Assembly (NCBI RefSeq): GCF_014202275.1
Contig: NZ_JACHGF010000011.1
Coordinates: forward strand, 144,895-208,894
Direction of reading: 5' to 3'
DNA: 64,000 nucleotides
Origin: Rhabdobacter roseus
Lineage (GTDB): Bacteria; Bacteroidota; Bacteroidia; Cytophagales; Spirosomataceae
The position numbers were made by a program, and so were the translations under genes. Below, piece after piece: positions 26,962 through 35,167 of this stretch (positions are counted from its first letter, which is position 1; each line of letters opens with the position of its first letter). Under the pieces are notes generated by a model. That model saw nothing but the letters and a program-made list of their open reading frames with translations, did not search any database and was not told the origin of the DNA.

Positions 26962-28776
26962 TTGGAACCATTCGTAAAAACGCCTAAAAATAATACGCTG
27001 ATTGAAATAGCCTGGGAAGTTTGTAATCAGGTAGGGGGGATCTATACTGTCATACGAACCAAAGTACCAGCTATGGTAGAAAAGTGGGGCGAGGACTACT
27101 TTCTGCTCGGACCCTATTTTCCCCAAAAAGCGGCTTCCGAATTTGAGCCCATCCTTGATCTGGACGACTCCCCCGCCGGACGCACGGTACGGCGCATGCG
27201 CGAAATGGGGTACTCGGTACAGTACGGCTACTGGCTCGTCACGGGCAAGCCCCGCGTGGTCCTTTTTGATGTGGCCAGCATGTACCCCCTCCTGGACCGC
27301 ATCAAGTTCAACCTCTGGGAAAGCCAGCGGATTTCCACGATCAACACCGAGGATCTGGTCAATCAGACCCTCCTTTTTGGGGAAGCCGTGCGCGTGTACC
27401 TGACAGCCTACGCCGACGAACACGCCAAGAAATCGGACGTCACCGCGCAGTTTCACGAGTGGATGTCCAGCAGCGGACTGTCCGACCTGCGCAAGGATAA
27501 CGTAAAAATAGCGCTTTCCTTCACTACCCACGCGACGATGCTCGGCCGGTACCTAGCCCAGAACGTAACGGATTTCTACGGTAAACTACCCTTTTTTGAT
27601 TGGGAGCAGGAAGCCCGGCATTACAACATTGTGACGCAGGCTACCATTGAGCGCCTGTCGGCTCAGAATGCGCACGTGCTCACCACCGTCAGTGACGTCA
27701 CGGCCCGGGAGTGTGAGGTGTTTCTGGGCCGAATGCCCGACCTGGTGACCCCCAACGGCCTCAACGTGGTTCGTTTTCAGGCCGTGCACGAGTTTCAGAA
27801 CCTGCACGTCAAGTACAAGGAGCGCATTCAGGAGTTTGTGCTGGGTCATTTTTTCCCGAGCTACTCTTTCGACCTGGACAAAACGCTGTACTTTTTTACC
27901 TCGGGCCGGTACGAATACAGCAACAAAGGCTACGACCTGACCCTGGAAGCCCTGGCGCGCCTCAACTGGAAAATGGTCCAGGCTAACATGGACATGACCG
28001 TTGTGATGTTCATCGTGACCAAGCAGCCCTACCACTCCATCACGCCGCATGTGCTACAGTCCAGGGCGGTGCTGGATGAATTACAGGAAACCTGTACGGC
28101 CATTGAGAAGCAGGTCGGGGAGCGGCTCTTTCTGGCTACGGCCGCTGGCAGCGATCACAAAATGCCCGACCTCAATAACTTCGTGGACGAATACTGGCGC
28201 CTGAGGCTGCGCCGCACCATTCAAACCTGGAAAACGGACGAATTACCCGCTTTTGTAACGCATGACCTCGTCGAGAGTGACGGGATCGTGGAGTTTTGCC
28301 GACAGGCCAACCTGGTCAACAACGAGCGCGACCGCGTCAAGATCGTCTACCACCCCGATTTTATTTCTTCTACCAATCCGCTTTTTGGTCTCGACTACGG
28401 GCAGTTTGTGCGGGGTTGCCACTTGGGGGTATTTCCCAGCTACTACGAGCCCTGGGGCTACACGCCGCTCGAATGCGTGGTGCGCGGGGTACCTACCGTC
28501 ACCAGCGACCTATCCGGCTTCGGGGATTACATCATGCAGATCATGCGCGATTACGAAAACCGGGGCATTTACGTCATTAACCGTAAGTCCCAAACCTTCA
28601 CCCAGGCGGCCGACCAAATGGCGGACATTCTGTTTAAGTTTGTGAAGATGCAGCGCCGCGACCGCATCATGCAGCGCAATCGGGTAGAGAATATTTCGGA
28701 TGTTTTTGACTGGACCAACCTGCGCTCCTACTACGACACCGCCCATGACCTGGCCAACAAGCGCCGAAAGCCCTGA
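26962..28776 (+). CDS. Glycogen synthase, GT3 (eukaryotic-type) family
   Basis: 604 residues. No ATG is available near the N-terminus: the frame begins at TTG 26962 (MEPFVKTPKNN), preceded by ATT, and the first domain motif follows at residue 12. NTLIEIAWEVCNQVGGIYTV at the N-terminus and YYEPWGYTPLECVVRGVPTV near residue 500, with TSDLSGFGDYI, are the GT3 signatures of fungal and animal glycogen synthases, not those of bacterial GT5 GlgA. It would use UDP-glucose to extend alpha-1,4-glucan in the cytoplasm. The C-terminal regulatory tail and the Arg cluster of yeast Gsy2 are not seen. It is monocistronic with its own promoter and terminator. GT3 in Bacteroidota is known. Confidence 0.92.
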   Translation: MEPFVKTPKNNTLIEIAWEVCNQVGGIYTVIRTKVPAMVEKWGEDYFLLGPYFPQKAASEFEPILDLDDSPAGRTVRRMREMGYSVQYGYWLVTGKPRVVLFDVASMYPLLDRIKFNLWESQRISTINTEDLVNQTLLFGEAVRVYLTAYADEHAKKSDVTAQFHEWMSSSGLSDLRKDNVKIALSFTTHATMLGRYLAQNVTDFYGKLPFFDWEQEARHYNIVTQATIERLSAQNAHVLTTVSDVTARECEVFLGRMPDLVTPNGLNVVRFQAVHEFQNLHVKYKERIQEFVLGHFFPSYSFDLDKTLYFFTSGRYEYSNKGYDLTLEALARLNWKMVQANMDMTVVMFIVTKQPYHSITPHVLQSRAVLDELQETCTAIEKQVGERLFLATAAGSDHKMPDLNNFVDEYWRLRLRRTIQTWKTDELPAFVTHDLVESDGIVEFCRQANLVNNERDRVKIVYHPDFISSTNPLFGLDYGQFVRGCHLGVFPSYYEPWGYTPLECVVRGVPTVTSDLSGFGDYIMQIMRDYENRGIYVINRKSQTFTQAADQMADILFKFVKMQRRDRIMQRNRVENISDVFDWTNLRSYYDTAHDLANKRRKP

Positions 28777-28805
28777 TAAGTACCTTTTCATAGATACCTA
28801 AAGGA

Positions 28806-28849
28806 AAAAATGCCGCCGGTAGCGATGTACTGCTACCGGCGGCATTTTT
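28806..28849. terminator. Bidirectional terminator between glycogen synthase and gdhA
   Basis: An 18-bp perfect stem, AAAAATGCCGCCGGTAGC against its complement, with an eight-base loop. A and T runs on both outer ends serve both convergent genes. Confidence 0.88.
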
Positions 28850-28870
28850 AGTTCATGGAGGGGTACTTGC

Positions 28871-30148
28871 TCAGTATCCGCCCCGGTACTTGTAGGTACT
28901 GGCTACCTTGTCGATGGCCACAATGTAGGCGGCGATCCGGAGGGGTACCTGGTACTGCTGCGATGTTTCGTATACTTTGTTAAAGGCCTCTTTCATGATC
29001 CGGTCGGTACGGCGGTTGATCCGCTCGAGCGTCCACTTATAACCAATCCGGTTTTGCACCCACTCAAAGTACGATACCGTCACGCCGCCCGCATTGGCCA
29101 GAATATCGGGTACCACCATAATGCCCTTCTCATTGATGATGTCGTCGGCCCGGGCCGAGGTAGGGCCATTAGCTCCTTCCACGATCATCTTGGCCCGAAT
29201 GGACGACGCGTTCCGAAACGTAATGACATCTTCCGTGGCGGCCGGTACCAGCACATCCACGGGCAGGCTCAACAGCTCCTCGGCGGGAATGAACTCCGCC
29301 TCCTGGTAGCCATCCAGGGAGCCATTGTTCCGATTGCGGTAGGAGATGGCCGCTTCTACGTCGATGCCGCCTTCGTTATAGTACGCCCCCGACAGGTCAC
29401 TGACCGCCTGCACGCTCACGCCCCGCTCACGCAGGAGCGCCGCCGCGTGGGAGCCCACATTTCCGAAGCCCTGCACGGCTGCCGTAGCGCGGTAAGGGTT
29501 CAGTCTCAACTTTTCCATGCCCGCCAGTGCCGACACCATTACGCCGCGGCCCGTGGCTTCGGTACGCCCCAGCGAGCCCCCCAACACCAGGGGCTTGCCA
29601 GTTACGACGGCCTGTACCGTCATGCCCTTAGACTTGGAGTATTCGTCCATCAGCCAGGCCATTTCCCGGGGGCCGGTACCCATGTCGGGAGCCGGAATAT
29701 CCTGGTCGGGCCCGAAGACATCCAGCATGGAGGTGGTGTAGGCGCGCATGAGTCGCTCCATTTCGCCCGCTGACATCTGCCGGGGGTTACAGGCAATGCC
29801 CCCCTTGGCTCCGCCGTAGGGAATGTCTACCACGGCGCATTTCCAGGTCATCCAGGCGGCCAGGGCCCGTACTTCGTCCAGGTTGACGCCGGGGTCAAAA
29901 CGAATACCTCCCTTGCTGGGCCCCAGGATGGTGGAGTGAATTACGCGGTAGCCTTCAAAGGTCCGGATCTCGCCGCTGTCCATCGTGACGGGCAAGCCCA
30001 CAATCACCTGCTTGCGGGGTACTTTGAGTATATGGTACATCTCCTCGGATATTCCCAACAGCTGCACCGCCTTGTCAAAACGTTGCATCATGGACTCCAG
30101 CGGGTTCTCTTTATCCGTAATGGGCGCCGGTTCTATATAAGACATCAT
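28871..30148 (-). CDS. gdhA: Glutamate dehydrogenase
   Basis: 425 residues, the length of hexameric small GDH. It interconverts glutamate and 2-oxoglutarate plus ammonia with NAD(P). GGIRFDPGV and DIPYGGAKGGIACNP hold the substrate Lys residues; PAPDMGTGPREMAWLMDEY is the following signature; GFGNVGSHAA is the dinucleotide fold. Whether NAD or NADP is used cannot be told with certainty; the type resembles NAD-linked GluDH of Bacillus. Two adjacent ATGs (30148 and 30145) are possible starts. The 350-bp upstream region holds a good promoter for it. Confidence 0.94.
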   Translation of the reverse strand: MMSYIEPAPITDKENPLESMMQRFDKAVQLLGISEEMYHILKVPRKQVIVGLPVTMDSGEIRTFEGYRVIHSTILGPSKGGIRFDPGVNLDEVRALAAWMTWKCAVVDIPYGGAKGGIACNPRQMSAGEMERLMRAYTTSMLDVFGPDQDIPAPDMGTGPREMAWLMDEYSKSKGMTVQAVVTGKPLVLGGSLGRTEATGRGVMVSALAGMEKLRLNPYRATAAVQGFGNVGSHAAALLRERGVSVQAVSDLSGAYYNEGGIDVEAAISYRNRNNGSLDGYQEAEFIPAEELLSLPVDVLVPAATEDVITFRNASSIRAKMIVEGANGPTSARADDIINEKGIMVVPDILANAGGVTVSYFEWVQNRIGYKWTLERINRRTDRIMKEAFNKVYETSQQYQVPLRIAAYIVAIDKVASTYKYRGGY

Positions 30149-30498
30149 ATTAATATTTAATCTGTTGATTTTTAGAAAGTTAGTGTAATTTGACTTTTTA
30201 TACTACAAACATACTGCTTTTGAAACGACAAAATCAAAAATCTATTTTTTCTTGAAATTATCGTATTATTTATCGGCTAATTTTCTTTCTTACTTCTTGA
30301 AAAAAGGGAAAAATACGTTAGTTATATCCAAAACAACCCAAATAAAAAACCGGGTTTTGCCCTAAATTTAGAATGATAAAAATTTTGCTATTTTTCGATT
30401 TAGAAAAATATAATAGACAAAAAGTGCGGATTAACTGTTAATTTTGTTGTTAAGCTAACCACGCTGACCGATACGCTTACTCCAAAACTAGTACAATT
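30149..30498. other. AT-rich divergent promoter region, no gene
   Basis: 350 bp between gdhA and the DksA-like gene. It is far richer in A and T than its neighbours and has no open frame of note. It holds the gdhA promoter and a -7 box TAATTTTG at 30439-30446 for the rightward gene (50 bp before the ATG, no clear -33 box). The word AAGTACC/GGTACTT, common elsewhere, is absent. Confidence 0.7.
30206..30238 (-). promoter_or_regulatory. Promoter of gdhA
   Basis: Minus strand TTTG (30238-30235), 21 bp, then TATGTTTG (30213-30206), an exact -7 box. The leader would be about 50 bases. Confidence 0.6.
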
Positions 30499-30882
30499 AT
30501 GCAAGAAGATAGGACCAGGTATTCGGAAGAAGAACTGAAAGAATTTGAAGATCTGATCCGGGAGAAATTAGAGGGCACACGCAACGAACTAAACTACATC
30601 AAGGAAGGCCTTAGCAAAAAGAACGACAGCGGTACTGACAATACGGCGGGTACTGCCAAGCTGCTGGAAGATGGAGCTGATGCCAGTGAGCGCGAAAACC
30701 TGAGCCAACTAGCCGCCCGGTTACAGAAGTACGCTACCCAGCTTGAAAACGCGCTGGTGCGGATTAAGAATGGTACTTACGGAGTCTGTATCGACACCGG
30801 CAAGCTTATTCCGAAGGAGCGCCTGCGGGTAGTACCCCACACGCAGCAGACCATCGAGGCAAAGCTCAAGCGCGTTAGCTAG
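30499..30882 (+). CDS. DksA/TraR-like protein with degenerate zinc finger
   Basis: 127 residues. Residues 8-90 are a long helical hairpin (EEELKEFEDLIREKLEGTRN, LAARLQKYATQLENALVRIK), and residues 91-127 resemble the DksA zinc-finger module: NGTYGVCIDTGKLIPKERL, then VVPHTQQ. In the C4 finger four Cys bind zinc; here only Cys97 remains, its partner being Thr100, with no Cys pair after P113. It could still bind the RNA polymerase secondary channel through the coiled coil. Cys-poor versions are common in Bacteroidota (general knowledge). It is monocistronic with a strong terminator at 30945-31000. Confidence 0.88.
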   Translation: MQEDRTRYSEEELKEFEDLIREKLEGTRNELNYIKEGLSKKNDSGTDNTAGTAKLLEDGADASERENLSQLAARLQKYATQLENALVRIKNGTYGVCIDTGKLIPKERLRVVPHTQQTIEAKLKRVS

Positions 30883-30944
30883 CGGCGGATGGCTTTTACG
30901 TAACCAGTGCCTCACTGGGCAAATCCAGTGTGGTAATCCATACG

Positions 30945-31000
30945 CGTTGGGCCCTAAAAAAGACAACCTCTGGAGAGGTTGTCTTTTTTAGGGCCCAACG
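30945..31000. terminator. Perfect 27-bp palindromic terminator
   Basis: Arms 30945-30971 and 30974-31000 are exact complements around GG. The centre pairs AGACAACCTC with its complement, flanked by A/T runs and then GGGCCC, which is itself inside both arms. It starts 62 bp after the DksA-like stop. Confidence 0.85.
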
Positions 31001-31029
31001 GCTAAACAGTAGGGATGGCGCGGGCGTTC

Positions 31030-31037
31030 TAGCTTTG
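31030..31037 (+). promoter_or_regulatory. -7 box before the META-domain lipoprotein
   Basis: TAGCTTTG is an exact TAnnTTTG, 21 bp before the ATG at 31059. No good -33 box is seen at the normal distance. Confidence 0.35.
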
Positions 31038-31058
31038 GTTATAAACCCCATCCAATTC

Positions 31059-31523
31059 ATGAAAAAAATAGCCTGGCTGCTTTTGTTGCTGCCCTTAGGA
31101 ATGAGTCATTGCCAATCGCTGCGCAAAACGGCCCAAGTACCTGCTGACGCTCGGGGGTCTTCGGGAGAAGTACCTCTGGAAGGTACTTACTGGCGGCTAA
31201 CCGAACTGCACGGAAAGCCGGTAGATCCCGCTCCTACCGACCGGCGGGAGGTGTATGTGCGGCTCCGGAAAGAAGAAAATCGACTGGAAGGCTTCGCGGG
31301 TTGTAACAGCCTGATGGGCCGTTATACGCTTTCCAACCGGAATCGCCTCCGGTTTCAGTCGGTTGGAAGTACCCGCATGGCCTGCCCCGAGAATACCACC
31401 GAAAGTGAATTTCTGAACGTGCTGGAAACGGCCGATAGCTACACGCTTAGCGGCCGACAACTAGTACTTACCAAAGCCCGGATGGCTCCACTGGCGCGGT
31501 TTGAGGCTCGGGATTTGGACTAA
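31059..31523 (+). CDS. META-domain (HslJ-like) lipoprotein
   Basis: 154 residues from the ATG at 31059; this start places a signal peptide (MKKIAWLLLLLPLGMSHC) directly at the N-terminus, with a lipobox-like MSHC. The META domain (residues about 45-150) is shown by GTYWRLTELHGKPV, LEGFAGCNSLMGRY and FQSVGSTRMACPENTTESEF, which are the family's key strands with two Cys residues. Homologues such as HslJ are heat-shock or novobiocin-resistance associated outer-membrane proteins; a precise function is unknown. It lies after a strong palindromic terminator, so it is transcribed on its own. Confidence 0.88.
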   Translation: MKKIAWLLLLLPLGMSHCQSLRKTAQVPADARGSSGEVPLEGTYWRLTELHGKPVDPAPTDRREVYVRLRKEENRLEGFAGCNSLMGRYTLSNRNRLRFQSVGSTRMACPENTTESEFLNVLETADSYTLSGRQLVLTKARMAPLARFEARDLD

Positions 31524-31581
31524 CTAAGGTACCTTCCCGTAGCGGAGGGGTACTTAGCCGTTGCTCAGGTACCTTGCGTAG

Positions 31582-32259
31582 TTATAAACGAACGGCCCGC
31601 ACCACTTCCCGCTTGGTGCCGGGGCCGGGGTGTTTCTCCACCGCAAAACCCGCCGCCTGGAGGGCTCGCCGTACGCTGCCCTTGGACGAATACGTCACCA
31701 GGTACCCCCCAGGCCGCGTAAAAGCCGCTACCTGCGCGAAAGTAGCTTCACTCCAGAGCTCTGGCTGCGCGCCGGGGGCGAACGCATCGTAGAAGATGAC
31801 GTCGTAAAGTACCTCCGGGCGGAACGCCTGCAAGGTGGTGTGCTGCTTTTGAAAGGTAAAGTAGTCGGAAAGTACCTGCGAAGTACCCCAGGCGGCCCGG
31901 TGCAGCTGGCTCAGGCCCGCTTGTCCGGTTTGCTCGCCAAAGTTGAGTTGGGCCGCTTCGGCCTCCGAAATCGGGAAGGCTTCTACCCCCAGGTACGTTA
32001 CGGGCTGCCGAAGCCGGTCGGCCAGTTGCCAGGCCAGCAGCGCGTTGAGACCCGTCCCGAAGCCCATCTCAAAAATTTGGATTGGGGTACTTGGCGCGTT
32101 AGCCTGGAGTAGAGGCTCCAGGCCCAGGCCTATGAAGATATGCCGCGACTCCTGCAGGGCTCCGTGCAGGGAGTGGTAGTGTTGATTAAAAACCGGGCTG
32201 TACAAAGAATGAGTACCGTCGGCCGTCAGGACCAAACGCTCGGAAGACGGATTGTTCAT
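31582..32259 (-). CDS. mnmD: tRNA 5-aminomethyl-2-thiouridine methyltransferase MnmD
   Basis: 225 residues, matching the N-terminal methyltransferase half of MnmC as a stand-alone enzyme. It would methylate nm5s2U34 of tRNA with SAM in the cytoplasm. The SAM loop is FEMGFGTGLNALLAW near residue 65, the hallmark DAFAPGAQPELWS is near residue 155, and GYLVTYSSKGSVRRAL plus PGPGTKREVVRA end the domain. No MnmC FAD domain follows. It is preceded on the same strand by the retropepsin-like gene with only 17 bp between them, so the two are probably co-transcribed although functionally unrelated. Confidence 0.92.
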   Translation of the reverse strand: MNNPSSERLVLTADGTHSLYSPVFNQHYHSLHGALQESRHIFIGLGLEPLLQANAPSTPIQIFEMGFGTGLNALLAWQLADRLRQPVTYLGVEAFPISEAEAAQLNFGEQTGQAGLSQLHRAAWGTSQVLSDYFTFQKQHTTLQAFRPEVLYDVIFYDAFAPGAQPELWSEATFAQVAAFTRPGGYLVTYSSKGSVRRALQAAGFAVEKHPGPGTKREVVRAVRL

Positions 32260-32276
32260 ACCGCAAAGAAACGGGA

Positions 32277-33548
32277 TTAAATCATCCGGCGCAGGGTTAA
32301 TTTGGTAAAAAAGAGTTGCCCCTGGCGCCGCACCAGCAGCTCAAGTACCCGGCCGTCGCCTTTTTGCATGAGCTTGTACAGCTCGCTAATGTTCATTTCT
32401 TCGACGGAGCGGTCGTTGACAAAGAGCAGCTGATCTCCCTCCACCAGGCCTGCCAAGGCGGCGGGCGAGCTGTCCAGGACATTGCTTACGTAGTAGTTTC
32501 GAAAACCCTCGCCAAAGGCGCGTAGCTCAAGGCCGCTCATGTCGTGCTCGAAGCTTTCGCGCAGGCGTCGTTTCACGGGCTTCAACACCATGTACCCTTC
32601 CTGGTAGTTCATCGTCACCCGGAACCGCCGCAGCAGCTCACAACCAATGTTGCCCTGCCGGGCGTCCCGGTCGGGTAGTTTCGACCCAAAAGCCAGGCTA
32701 TCCGGGAAAGACGCCACCACGTTTTCCAGCTCAAAGCGCCCGAAGCGAATCCGCTCCACGCGCCCCAAACTACCATTGACAACGCCATTGAGTCCGCGCC
32801 CCAGCTGGGCCCGGATGGCTTTCTCGGGTAGCTGTATGCGGTCGTCGGTTGATTTGTCCAACAACAGCGCGTGGCCCGCCCCCGTGTCGATCACGACCCG
32901 GATTGGGTGCTCTCGGCCATCCGCAAACAGCGCCACAGCATCGGTGAAGGGCTTGGTATCTTCAATGGTGATGGGATAGCGATCGCCCTTACGCCGGTGG
33001 TACTGGTAGGTATCCGACCGCCGCAGGATGAGCTCCCGGGTAGAAAAATCAATCGTGACCACAAAGTGATTAAACACATCGTAGCCAAAAATGCCGTGGA
33101 TAGGTACCCCTACGTATTCGGAAAGGTGAAGTACATCCTGATCCAGCACCACCACATTCACGTGATTGGCCCGCATGTGCCCCATGGCCAGCGAGTTGTC
33201 GATCGCGACGTGCGCCGCCAGGGCGTTTCCTTCCCCAGCGCCGGTAAGCACCACTTGTCTGACCAGCTGTAGGCTTTGGGGGCGTAGCACGGTAGGGTCC
33301 GTGATGATGATCGAGCCTACGCCCGTGTCGAGGATAAAACGCAAGGTATCGTGCTCATTGAGCCGAACCGGAACGATGATTAAATTGGAATGAAGTTCAA
33401 AGGGAATGCGGGTCGTTTTACGATTGTTTTCTAGAAAAAAACCGTATTTATCCTTGGGTGGGATAAAGCGCTGCGCCTGTACGCTGTGGGCTACGATCAA
33501 CCCCAACGCACACACCAAAAGGCCTATTTTCCAGGTACATTTTCTCAT
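32277..33548 (-). CDS. Exported retropepsin-like aspartyl protease with PDZ domain
   Basis: 423 residues. Signal peptide residues 1-25 (ending SVQAQ). Two retropepsin-like halves follow: the first has FILDTGVGS with Asp74, the second VVIDTGAGHALLL near residue 218, so the molecule may form its active site within one chain like pepsin, rather than by dimerisation. Residues about 330-420 are a PDZ domain (SPAALAGLVEGDQLLFVNDR). This design is common in Bacteroidota, but substrates are unknown. It is upstream of mnmD (17 bp). The ATG at 33548 is well supported by the signal peptide. Confidence 0.88.
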   Translation of the reverse strand: MRKCTWKIGLLVCALGLIVAHSVQAQRFIPPKDKYGFFLENNRKTTRIPFELHSNLIIVPVRLNEHDTLRFILDTGVGSIIITDPTVLRPQSLQLVRQVVLTGAGEGNALAAHVAIDNSLAMGHMRANHVNVVVLDQDVLHLSEYVGVPIHGIFGYDVFNHFVVTIDFSTRELILRRSDTYQYHRRKGDRYPITIEDTKPFTDAVALFADGREHPIRVVIDTGAGHALLLDKSTDDRIQLPEKAIRAQLGRGLNGVVNGSLGRVERIRFGRFELENVVASFPDSLAFGSKLPDRDARQGNIGCELLRRFRVTMNYQEGYMVLKPVKRRLRESFEHDMSGLELRAFGEGFRNYYVSNVLDSSPAALAGLVEGDQLLFVNDRSVEEMNISELYKLMQKGDGRVLELLVRRQGQLFFTKLTLRRMI

Positions 33549-33581
33549 GGCTTTCTACTCCGTACTACTACTTTGCCCTCA

Positions 33582-33589
33582 CAAAGGTA
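33582..33589 (-). promoter_or_regulatory. -7 box of the retropepsin-like gene
   Basis: Minus-strand TACCTTTG, an exact TAnnTTTG, 33 bp before the ATG at 33548. The nearest TTTG upstream is 25 bp away, so the -33 part is weak. Confidence 0.4.
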
Positions 33590-33747
33590 GTTATAAATCC
33601 TTCTTTGCTAAACACAAAAAAAACCCGATAAGTGTCAAAATGTTAGAAAAAAACTACATCATTTTCAGAAAATCGGGCAAGTAGGGAAAAAGTGGTAATT
33701 TCACGGCGACAAAACCTAGTAGCAGTCTTTTATTTACTACCTAACCT

Positions 33748-34509
33748 ATGCGAAAAAAAATAGTTGCCGGTAACTGGAAAATGAACAAAACCCTGGACGA
33801 AGCCCTGGCGCTTACGTCGGAGGTAGTGAATATGGTTAATGACGAAGTAACGCGGGATGTGCAGGTGATTCTGTGCCCCCCGGCCCTGTACCTGACGGCG
33901 CTTAACAAGTACGTCGAAAACAGCCCGCGTGTAGCCCTCGGCGCTCAAAACTGCCACCAGAAGGCATCGGGTGCTTTTACGGGCGAGATAGCCGCGCCCA
34001 TGCTCCAATCGATTGGTATTCAGTACGTACTAGTGGGGCACAGCGAGCGTCGGCAGTACTTCGGCGAAACCAACGCACAACTGGCGGAGAAGGTGGACTT
34101 GAGCCTGGCCCACGGCCTGACGCCGATCTTCTGCTGTGGCGAATCGCTGGATCAGCGCCAAAACGAAGATTTCATCGGCTTCGTAAAAAATCAGCTTACG
34201 GAAAGCCTTTTCCACCTAACGGCCGAAGATTTCAGCAAAATCGTGATTGCCTACGAACCCATCTGGGCCATCGGCACCGGGCTTACGGCCAGCTCGGCGC
34301 AGGCCCAGGACATGCACGCCGCCCTGCGAGGGCACATTGCTGACCAGTACGGCGCGGAGGTAGCCGAGGGTACTTCGATTTTGTACGGGGGTAGTGTGAG
34401 TGCCGCCAGCGCCGAGGAGCTCTTTGCTTGTCCGGACGTAGACGGCGGATTGGTAGGAGGCGCTTCGCTCAAATCGCGCGAGTTTACTAACATTATCAAA
34501 GCGCGCTAA
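33748..34509 (+). CDS. tpiA: Triose-phosphate isomerase
   Basis: 253 residues, the normal length. It interconverts DHAP and glyceraldehyde-3-phosphate in glycolysis. GNWKMNKT contains the active-site Asn and Lys; VGHSERRQYFGE the catalytic His; VIAYEPIWAIGTGLTAS the catalytic Glu and phosphate loop; LYGGSVSAASAEEL and GGLVGGASLK the remaining phosphate-binding turns. The ATG at 33748 gives MRKKIVAGNWKMN, the standard N-terminus. It is monocistronic; divergent from the retropepsin-like gene. Confidence 0.97.
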   Translation: MRKKIVAGNWKMNKTLDEALALTSEVVNMVNDEVTRDVQVILCPPALYLTALNKYVENSPRVALGAQNCHQKASGAFTGEIAAPMLQSIGIQYVLVGHSERRQYFGETNAQLAEKVDLSLAHGLTPIFCCGESLDQRQNEDFIGFVKNQLTESLFHLTAEDFSKIVIAYEPIWAIGTGLTASSAQAQDMHAALRGHIADQYGAEVAEGTSILYGGSVSAASAEELFACPDVDGGLVGGASLKSREFTNIIKAR

Positions 34510-34561
34510 GTAGGGTACTTGGCGGGTCAGGTACTTTTCAGGAGGTACCTACCGCCAGGGG

Positions 34562-35077
34562 TTATTCATATACTTTTTGTCCTTTGCGGAGCCAGATGCC
34601 CCAGGCCGGGGAGTAGGCGTGTACTTTTTGGGTGGGTTGGCCCTGGGCATTCACGATGGGCTTGTCCTGATTGACCCACTCAAAAAGACTTCCGTTGAGG
34701 TTATAAACCTGGGTATAGCCCGCTTCCCGCATTTTTTTGCCTACGCGCTCACTCCGTACGCCCACCGAGCAGTATACCACCACGGGCGTTTGGAACGAAA
34801 TATCCCGGACCTTAGGGAGTGAAAATTCTTCGTAACCCACCCAGCGTGCGCCAGGGATATGGCTGACGTCGTATTCGGGCCGGGCGCGGGTATCCAAAAA
34901 AACCGCTTTGGCTAGTGCCTGCGCGCTGTCGCAGCTGATGAGGGGTACTTCGTTCTTGTACAAAGTACCTAGCAGCACTTTGTAGGCAGGGTTTGTGATT
35001 TGCCCATTTGCCCAATAACTATGAAAAAAAACCATGATTAAAATCATTTGTAGAGAATTCAACTGCTTTTTCATCAT
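34562..35077 (-). CDS. Exported rhodanese-like protein
   Basis: 171 residues with a signal peptide (cleavage near SYWANGQ). One rhodanese domain: FLDTRARPEYDVSHIPGARW (CH2A motif) and the active loop VVYCSVGVRSE with Cys103, which can carry a persulfide. A C-terminal extension (about 135-171) ends in aromatic residues. It could transfer sulfur or be a thiol redox protein in the periplasm; the acceptor is unknown. It is convergent with tpiA and divergent from the GH3 fusion gene. Two ATGs (35077 and 35074) are equally good. Confidence 0.88.
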   Translation of the reverse strand: MMKKQLNSLQMILIMVFFHSYWANGQITNPAYKVLLGTLYKNEVPLISCDSAQALAKAVFLDTRARPEYDVSHIPGARWVGYEEFSLPKVRDISFQTPVVVYCSVGVRSERVGKKMREAGYTQVYNLNGSLFEWVNQDKPIVNAQGQPTQKVHAYSPAWGIWLRKGQKVYE

Positions 35078-35167
35078 TTCACGTTATATTGTCAAGGAAA
35101 CTACTTTTCTCTAAAAGGCGTTTCATTTTTAGTATTAACCTCCTTTACTAAGTCGTTAACGGGTAGC

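Noticed and set aside
33406..33684. A 92-codon frame across the start of the retropepsin-like gene
   Set aside because: It overlaps the signal peptide and promoter of that gene on the other strand.
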